A stretch of 64,000 nucleotides of DNA from Phormidesmis priestleyi Ana (GTDB taxonomy: Bacteria; Cyanobacteriota; Cyanobacteriia; Phormidesmidales; Phormidesmidaceae), in assembly GCA_001314865.1 (NCBI GenBank), contig LJZR01000008.1, positions 1-64,000 on the forward strand, written 5' to 3'. A program made the translations under genes and the position numbers. Under the pieces are notes generated by a model. The model had not been told where the DNA came from, did no database searches, and saw only the letters and a list, made by a program, of their open reading frames with translations. Every line of letters starts with the position of its first letter. Within the stretch, counting starts at the first letter, position 1. Below, piece after piece: positions 58,095 through 64,000 of the stretch.

Positions 58095-61000
58095 ATGCAG
58101 GCTGTCGGTCTAAATTCAGTTGGTCTAAATTCAGTTGGTCTAAATTCGGTTCCTTCGTCAGACTCATCTTCTTTGGGTCGCTCTTTTGGTAGCCAGGCTG
58201 ATAGGGCAACTCATGTCCAAATTATGAAAAATACTACACAGCCTTTACTTATGGAAGTGCCTGTAAACGAGCCAGCAGGTGAGCTGACCGCAGCCCCCCT
58301 CAATCAACCTCTCAATCAACCCCTCAATCAACCTATAGATAAACCTCTACATAAACTAGCCAATCAGCCCGTCAATAAAGACGTTATCGATATTTATTTA
58401 CAGCAAGCTCAAGCCTACTGCGATGAAAGGCAGTGGGAAAAAGCAAGCCAAGCCTGCCAGCAGGCGCTACGGCTTGACCCCAACACGGCAGAAGCCTACA
58501 AGCTGTGGGGCAATATTTTGCAGCGGCAGGGGCAGCGAACGGATGCGATGGGCGCCTATGCCAGGGCGCTGATATTGCAGCCTAATTTTCCCGAAGTGTA
58601 TAACAATTTGGGCAGTCTCTACGCCTATAAAAAAGACTGGCCCAAGGCGATCGCTTACTACCAAAAAGCCCTCGACCAAGACAAGGCTTTTGCGCCTGCT
58701 TATTGTAACCTTGCCAAGGTATGGAACAAGCTTGGCGAAACCAAAAAAGAAACAAATTGTTTGGCGATGGCCTTTAGGCTACAGCCTGAACTCGGTACGG
58801 CTCAGGATCACTATCGCATCGGCCAGCTTTTAGAATCGTTGCTAGATTCGACAGAAGGCGAGTCGAACAGAGAATCGGCGATTTATTTTTATCAGCAGGC
58901 CGTTAAGCAAGATCCGAACTTTGTCCCAGGTTACGAGCGCTTGGCCGACTTGCTAGAAGATAAGGGCGATTGGCAAGAAGCAGTTGCTTGCTATCGCAAA
59001 GTGTTGGATTTAACGGGGGCCTCGGCTCGGCCTCGGCTCATTCCTTCGGGACAGGATGAACCCAATACTCCGCGAAACGAGCAAGTGGTCGCGAGCACTA
59101 ATGGCAATAGAAATGACTACAATAACGGCCTCAGTAACGGCCTCAATAACGGTCAAGTCTCTCCTCGGCCAGTGCCTATTGTTTCTTCGGCAGGCCCTAT
59201 TCAGCTTTCAGCCAAAAATCAAAAAATTATTAATCAGCTGATTCGAGCTTCTTCTCAAAAGAAGCTGATTCGCCCCGGTTCTAGTTTGCCAGCTCAGCCT
59301 ACTGGCCCTATAGCTGCTAATTCAGCAGCCAATACAGCAGCCAGACGCCTAGCGCCTTCGGCAATTCAGCCCGGACATACGATGTCGCCTTCTTATGCTC
59401 AGCCTTTGGTCACACAGCAGGCGAATTTTTCTCCGGCGTTTACCGCAAATGTTCAGCGCTCTCCAGGGGCCAGTATTCAGCCGGTTAATCAGGCTCAGGT
59501 TAATCAGGCTCAGGTTAATCAGGCTCAATCACTTCAGCAAAGCATTCAACAGTATCGAGAGGCGATTCATGCCTCTCCGCGGTCAGCGGAGCTGTATCGA
59601 GGATTGGCCCGACTGTTGGAAAAAAACAAGCAGCCACAGGCGGCGGCTGAAGCGCTCTATCATTCGTTTTTGTTAGAGCCGAGCTGGCCTAATGCTCAGC
59701 AATGTATGCAAGTTGCGGCTGTGCTATCTGCCGGTAAGTCTGCCGGTAAGTCTGGGGATACATTTGCCGGTAAATCTGAGGATAAAAATATTCAGGCGGC
59801 CATCAATTGCTATAAGCAGGCGATTCATTTGGAGCCCGATTTAGCGGCGGCCTATCAGGCGTTGGCCAAGCTGTTGTTCCAGCAAAATCAGCCTACAGAA
59901 GCTAAGGCGGTGATTCAAACCTTTGCTTCTAGGCGAACCCAAAATAATACTATTCAAAATAAAATCACTCAAAATACAACTATTCAAAATAACGCTATTC
60001 AAAATACAACTATTCAAGATAACGCTATTCAGGATAACGCTATTCAAGATACTGTTGCTGAGGTGCGGCAGGTAGCAGGTTCTGTTGCGCGTGCTGGCAA
60101 TAGTGCAAACAGTGCGAACAGTGCGGTGAATGCTTCTGCTGAAGCGCAGCAGCGGGCGATCGCCTTCCAGAAGCAGGGCGAAACTTTAAGAGAACAGGGC
60201 CAGTGGGAGCAGGCGATCGCGGCTTATCAAAAAGCGATCGCGCTGCATCCTCGGTTTTCTTGGGCGCATCATGGGCTGGGCGACTGCTGCAAAAAGCTAG
60301 GGCGCTGGGCAGATGCGGCGGCGGCCTATGAAGTGGCGATCGCGATTAAAGCCGACTTTGTATGGTCTTACTATAGTTTGGCTGAAGTTTCAGAAAAGCT
60401 AGGGAAATGGGAAGCCGCCGCGCAAAACTATCGGCAGGTGCTCGCGCTAGATCCGAGTAATGAGCAGGCACCGCCCAGGCTGGCGGGCGCTTTGCAACGA
60501 CTGTTAGAGCATGATCCGCAAAACATTCGCTATTATCAGGAGCTGGCGGAGCAGTTGGTGAATGAGGGAAAGGTCGAGGCGGCAATCGCCGCCTACCATA
60601 TGGCCCTTCAAATTCAGCCGGCTAATTCGAGCATTGCCCTTGCCCTTTCTAAACTGCTAGCCCAAGACGATCCGCAGCAGGCTCACGTCTTGTTAAATAG
60701 AGCGCTGTCGAAAACGGTGACGACAGAGGTGCGATCGCTAGAGGATTTAAAACATCCCCATACCGTCGCAGATCTTCTGAGGCACACGCACCTATTTGAT
60801 GCGGTCTACTATCGGGCTGCCAATCCGAATCTCGCTGATGCAGATGATGAGACATTGCTGCGCCATTACATTCAGCATGGCAGCGCTGCTGGGCGATCGC
60901 CCAACCCCCTATTTGATGATGCATTTTACCGCAGCCAGCATCCTGAAGTGGTAGAACAAGGTTTAAATCCGCTGGCCCACTATCACTACTTTGGCTACAA

Positions 61001-62246
61001 ACAAGGCTGTGACCCGCATCCCTTGTTTAACATTGCTTTTTATCGTGAAATGCATCCGGATGTGGCGGCAAGCGAGATTGATCCGTTAGAGCATTATCTG
61101 GCCTATGGCACTAAAGAAGGCAGAACCGCATTTAGTGCTCAGCAGTTCTCTCACTTGTTGAACCAACCAACGCCTGGTGATGCCGACTATCTGAGGGCTT
61201 GGGAAGGAACCAACCTTGGAGATTTTCAGGTACTCACTAGCCAAAAGCTGGGGGTTTACTGCAATTCTCAAGGGAACTACTTTATTACTGAAATCGCGGA
61301 CTTTATTGCCGATGCGCTGACCTATGCAGGCCACAGCGTATTGCGCTTAAGCGAGCAAGACAATCCGCCTGATGATTTGGATGGTCATTGGGTGATTGCG
61401 CCTCATGAGTTCTTTTATTTGGGTGAGGGGCTAACGTGGGCGCAACGGTCTGACTGGCTCGCGAAGGCCATTATGGTGAATGTAGAGCAGCCACAAACGA
61501 CCTGGTTCTCTAAGGCTTTTCACTTTTTACGTCATACACAGGCCATTTTTGATATCAATGTAAAGTCTGCGGCGATGATGCAAACCTTGGGGTTGCCTGC
61601 CTACTGGATGCCTTTTGGCTACCTGCCCAACTATGCGCCCTTTACTGCGGCTGAAACGCTGCCTAATTTGTTAGCGCTGCGAAGCTTGTCGGCGGCGGTG
61701 AGTCAGCGCCTGCCCGAGCTTGAAGCACCTTTGCAGGATCGGCCACTTGATATTCACTTTATTGGTACGCTGAATCCTCGGCGGGAAGATTTTTTTGCGC
61801 GGAGTGCGCAGTGGCTCAGTCAGTATCGATGCTTTTTACATATTCCGCCGATGGGCGTACCGCTGATAAAAGGGCAAGACCAAGCGCTAGATACCGAGGC
61901 GGTGATTGGGCTGAGCCGTCGCAGCAAAATATTGTTGAATATTCATCGCGATGAGCTGCCGTACTTTGAATGGCATCGCATTATGTTTCATGGGCTGTGG
62001 CAAAACACGTTGGTGGTGACCGAGCCTTGTCATGATGTGCCAGGATTGGTGGCGGGTGAGCATTTTGTGGCTTGTTCGCTGGCAGAGATGCCTGCAAAAA
62101 TTGAATGGTTGCTGCGGGACCCGGTAGGACAGGCCGCTGCTGAGCGAATTCGGCAGGCGGGGCATAGAACCCTAAAGGAACAGTTTAGCGGGAGCCGGGT
62201 AATGAGCCATGCACTGGCGCTAATCGCAGCAGGAGGAAACGCATGA
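58095..62246 (+). CDS. Giant TPR protein fused to a GT-B glycosyltransferase
   Basis: A 1383-residue protein. TPR units cluster in three blocks (residues about 95-310, 460-620 and 690-870), for example WEQAIAAYQKAIALHPRFSW. A linker region (900-1000) with FDAVYYRAANPNLADADDE, FDDAFYRSQHPEVVEQG and FNIAFYREMHPDVAASE shows three copies of a repeat of about 47 residues of the kind found in front of glycosyltransferases. The C-terminal 350 residues form a GT-B domain (KLGVYCNSQGNYFITEIADF, DIHFIGTLNPRREDFF, ILLNIHRDELPYFEWHRIMF). Many low-complexity inserts: GLNSV, LNQP, VNQAQ, AIQD, SAGK. The N-terminal start is uncertain: ATG at 58095 or downstream ATGs near 58224. Donor and acceptor unknown. 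Confidence 0.85.
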   Translation: MQAVGLNSVGLNSVGLNSVPSSDSSSLGRSFGSQADRATHVQIMKNTTQPLLMEVPVNEPAGELTAAPLNQPLNQPLNQPIDKPLHKLANQPVNKDVIDIYLQQAQAYCDERQWEKASQACQQALRLDPNTAEAYKLWGNILQRQGQRTDAMGAYARALILQPNFPEVYNNLGSLYAYKKDWPKAIAYYQKALDQDKAFAPAYCNLAKVWNKLGETKKETNCLAMAFRLQPELGTAQDHYRIGQLLESLLDSTEGESNRESAIYFYQQAVKQDPNFVPGYERLADLLEDKGDWQEAVACYRKVLDLTGASARPRLIPSGQDEPNTPRNEQVVASTNGNRNDYNNGLSNGLNNGQVSPRPVPIVSSAGPIQLSAKNQKIINQLIRASSQKKLIRPGSSLPAQPTGPIAANSAANTAARRLAPSAIQPGHTMSPSYAQPLVTQQANFSPAFTANVQRSPGASIQPVNQAQVNQAQVNQAQSLQQSIQQYREAIHASPRSAELYRGLARLLEKNKQPQAAAEALYHSFLLEPSWPNAQQCMQVAAVLSAGKSAGKSGDTFAGKSEDKNIQAAINCYKQAIHLEPDLAAAYQALAKLLFQQNQPTEAKAVIQTFASRRTQNNTIQNKITQNTTIQNNAIQNTTIQDNAIQDNAIQDTVAEVRQVAGSVARAGNSANSANSAVNASAEAQQRAIAFQKQGETLREQGQWEQAIAAYQKAIALHPRFSWAHHGLGDCCKKLGRWADAAAAYEVAIAIKADFVWSYYSLAEVSEKLGKWEAAAQNYRQVLALDPSNEQAPPRLAGALQRLLEHDPQNIRYYQELAEQLVNEGKVEAAIAAYHMALQIQPANSSIALALSKLLAQDDPQQAHVLLNRALSKTVTTEVRSLEDLKHPHTVADLLRHTHLFDAVYYRAANPNLADADDETLLRHYIQHGSAAGRSPNPLFDDAFYRSQHPEVVEQGLNPLAHYHYFGYKQGCDPHPLFNIAFYREMHPDVAASEIDPLEHYLAYGTKEGRTAFSAQQFSHLLNQPTPGDADYLRAWEGTNLGDFQVLTSQKLGVYCNSQGNYFITEIADFIADALTYAGHSVLRLSEQDNPPDDLDGHWVIAPHEFFYLGEGLTWAQRSDWLAKAIMVNVEQPQTTWFSKAFHFLRHTQAIFDINVKSAAMMQTLGLPAYWMPFGYLPNYAPFTAAETLPNLLALRSLSAAVSQRLPELEAPLQDRPLDIHFIGTLNPRREDFFARSAQWLSQYRCFLHIPPMGVPLIKGQDQALDTEAVIGLSRRSKILLNIHRDELPYFEWHRIMFHGLWQNTLVVTEPCHDVPGLVAGEHFVACSLAEMPAKIEWLLRDPVGQAAAERIRQAGHRTLKEQFSGSRVMSHALALIAAGGNA

Positions 62247-63019
62247 TGATTAGGCCGCATCCTCATCAGTTTGTTTTTTCTCAGAGTGGTTTACTGGCTA
62301 GTCAGGTGACGGTTTGTATTAGCTTATACAACTACCGGCAGCATATTACTGAGACGCTAGAGTCGGTGTATCAACAAACTCATTTCGGCTTGGATTTGAT
62401 TGTTGTCGAAGATTGCTCTACGGATGATTCTTTGGCAGTTGCAGAACGCTGGCTAAAGTCTCATGCGCTGCGATTTAATGAGGTTCGTTTGATTCGGCAT
62501 GAGCAAAATCAGGGGCTGTCGGGCGCGCGTAATACGGCTGTGAGTGAGAGTAAAACGCCGTATGTGTTTGTGTTAGATGCGGATAATTTGCTTTATCCTC
62601 GCTGTGTTGAGCGTTGTTTAGAAGCGTTAGAAGCGGATTCGCAGGCGGCGATGGCTTACCCGATTATTGAAAAGTTTGGTGAGGAGACGGGGCTGATGGG
62701 GAATGTGGTGTGGAATCGCGATCGCTTTAAGCGCACAAACTGTATTGATGCAATGAGTCTGATTCGGAAAGAGTCGCTGATCGCTGTAGACGGCTACTCA
62801 GAACTGGGTGCTGTTGGCCAGCTTGGATGGGAGGACTATCAGCTATGGTGCAAGTTTATTGATCAGGACTTTTATGGTGTGCCGGTGCCAGAGATTTTGG
62901 CTCGCTATCGCACACACCATACTTCTATGCTAAATAGCATTAGCAACCGGCAAGGTAACATCGAACAGCTACATCAGGAGATGATGCAGCTTCATCCTTG
63001 GTTGGAGCTACCAGCTTGA
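62243..63019 (+). CDS. GT2 family glycosyltransferase
   Basis: A 258-residue cytoplasmic GT-A enzyme. Signatures: VTVCISLYNYRQHITETLES, LIVVEDCSTDDSL, the donor/metal motif YVFVLDADNLLYP and the GWEDYQLWCKF acid. Starts ATG 62243 overlapping the TGA of the giant TPR gene by 4 bases (ATGA), so it is translationally coupled to it. The two transferases probably act consecutively on one glycan. Confidence 0.92.
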   Translation: MMIRPHPHQFVFSQSGLLASQVTVCISLYNYRQHITETLESVYQQTHFGLDLIVVEDCSTDDSLAVAERWLKSHALRFNEVRLIRHEQNQGLSGARNTAVSESKTPYVFVLDADNLLYPRCVERCLEALEADSQAAMAYPIIEKFGEETGLMGNVVWNRDRFKRTNCIDAMSLIRKESLIAVDGYSELGAVGQLGWEDYQLWCKFIDQDFYGVPVPEILARYRTHHTSMLNSISNRQGNIEQLHQEMMQLHPWLELPA

Positions 63020-63076
63020 TCACAAGAAAACCATATAGTAACCACTAAATTTTAGATATCTAACATTTTTTAAGAC

Positions 63077-64000
63077 ATGACTCATCCTAAAGAAACCTCT
63101 ATAAATCTTTCTCCTGAACAGAGCTTGTCTGAAAGTTCTAAGCTGCTTTTTCAGGATTTATCTTTTCAAGAATTGATTAAACAGGCAAAGGGCTTTGTAG
63201 AAAAGGAGCTGTGGGATGAGGCAATTACCAGCTATCAAAAGGCACTGGCGATTCAGCCAGTGCCACAGGCTTGGATATATTTGGCATTAGGGCCTTTGCT
63301 GGTAAGAAAAGGAAGGATTGATGAGGCAATTGAATGCTATAAACGGGCGATCGCGCTGAATCCAGAAGTCGATAAAACCTATACGCAGATGGGAATTGCT
63401 TTAGAAGAAAAGCAGCTCACTTCGGAAGCTATATCCAGCTATCACAAGGCGATAAAGCTCAATAGAGATCAACCGGCTTGGCTATACCAAAGACTGGCCA
63501 ATGCCTTACATCAGCGGGCAGTAGAAGACTATAATCAATCTGCCATTAACTACATGGCGGCTATGAGTTTACAAGACCGCTTTAGCAATTTTGATAAGGT
63601 AAGTAGTTTACTTCAGAAAACATCCAGCTCTTTAGAAGAACATACTGAACAGAGTATACAAACGCTTTGGAAAACTTTAGACACAAAAGAAAATACAGAA
63701 AATAGTGCAAGCTATGTATTTGCTAGACATCTGACAGAGTTTGGTTTTTTTGATCCAAATAATTCACCGGTTAATCCAGCAGGCTACTACTTTATAAATG
63801 AACGATTGAAAACAGTTTATTGCAGCATTCCGAAAAATGCCTGTACTCTTTTCAAAGCAATGCTGATAGACAACAGCGAGTTTAAAGACGAATTTGAAGC
63901 CTCGCGTAAAAGTGTCCATGAATTTATCAACCAAAAAATAGAAGATACAAGTGCAACTCATCTACTAGAATGCCTAGAATCAGACGAGTATTTTAAGTTT
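63077..64000 (+). CDS. TPR protein fused to a sulfotransferase (Sulfotransfer_2-like), partial
   Basis: The gene starts ATG 63077, 57 bases after the GT2, and is still open at the right edge (308 codons seen). Residues 35-170 are TPR units (WDEAITSYQKALAIQPVPQ, IDEAIECYKRAIALNPEVD). After about residue 240 comes TVYCSIPKNACTLFKAML, which fits the 5'-phosphosulfate loop of the Sulfotransfer_2 type (IPKxACT), different from the first sulfotransferase. The remaining sequence is only a start of that domain. It is the last co-directional member of the locus in view. Confidence 0.8.
   Translation, partial: MTHPKETSINLSPEQSLSESSKLLFQDLSFQELIKQAKGFVEKELWDEAITSYQKALAIQPVPQAWIYLALGPLLVRKGRIDEAIECYKRAIALNPEVDKTYTQMGIALEEKQLTSEAISSYHKAIKLNRDQPAWLYQRLANALHQRAVEDYNQSAINYMAAMSLQDRFSNFDKVSSLLQKTSSSLEEHTEQSIQTLWKTLDTKENTENSASYVFARHLTEFGFFDPNNSPVNPAGYYFINERLKTVYCSIPKNACTLFKAMLIDNSEFKDEFEASRKSVHEFINQKIEDTSATHLLECLESDEYFKF

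Overview
The window is cyanobacterial chromosome. The left edge holds the 3' end of psbA (photosystem II D1). Further markers are gun4 (chlorophyll synthesis), cofH (deazaflavin for photolyase), a Ycf29/Rre1-type regulator, an ABC1 kinase, several small proteins of a kind I associate only with cyanobacteria, and many copies of the octamer GCGATCGC (HIP1). The long TPR and glycosyltransferase content resembles larger-genome cyanobacteria (Leptolyngbya-like or other Synechococcales), but I cannot fix the genus.

Layout. 1-15.4 kb: psbA end, tRNA-Gly(CCC), a lipoprotein, a TVP38-type membrane protein, the azlCD amino-acid exporter pair, an ABC1 kinase, a HAD phosphatase convergent with gun4, a response regulator, several conserved hypotheticals, a caspase-fold protein without its catalytic dyad, a DUF938 methyltransferase and a UPF0145 protein. 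15.4-23 kb: a TPR lipoprotein-like protein and an envelope glycan island (GT2-GtrA fusion, GT2, GT39-like membrane transferase, stand-alone GtrA, GT4/GT1-like transferase). 23-41 kb: mainly housekeeping: leuS, a gamma-glutamylcyclotransferase-like protein, cofH, a monomeric NADP isocitrate dehydrogenase, alaS, a GGDEF cyclase, an M41-like protease without AAA domain, a VanY-type carboxypeptidase, a phosphoribosyltransferase and a GPH-family symporter. 41-47 kb: a PEP-CTERM beta-propeller, then a Tat-exported NMT1/THI5-like binding protein followed by the ergothioneine genes egtC-egtB-egtD. 47-64 kb: a GT2, a 1.3-kb intergenic stretch, a small RTX calcium-binding protein, and a co-directional run of very large TPR-fused enzymes (GT61, methyltransferase, sulfotransferase, DUF6473, glycosyltransferase, GT2, second sulfotransferase) that leaves the window at the right edge.

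Two features stand out. First, the 49.5-64 kb locus looks like a dedicated machine for building and sulfating a glycan, possibly on the RTX protein; four or five of its enzymes carry their own TPR scaffold. Second, the whole window is peppered with short tandem arrays (11-22 bp, 2-6 copies). Each array has its own local sequence, and many overlap the stop codon of a gene or follow it directly. Inside genes the units are multiples of 3 and give peptide repeats in linkers and loops. This points to a strong local tandem-duplication tendency rather than a dispersed repeat family.
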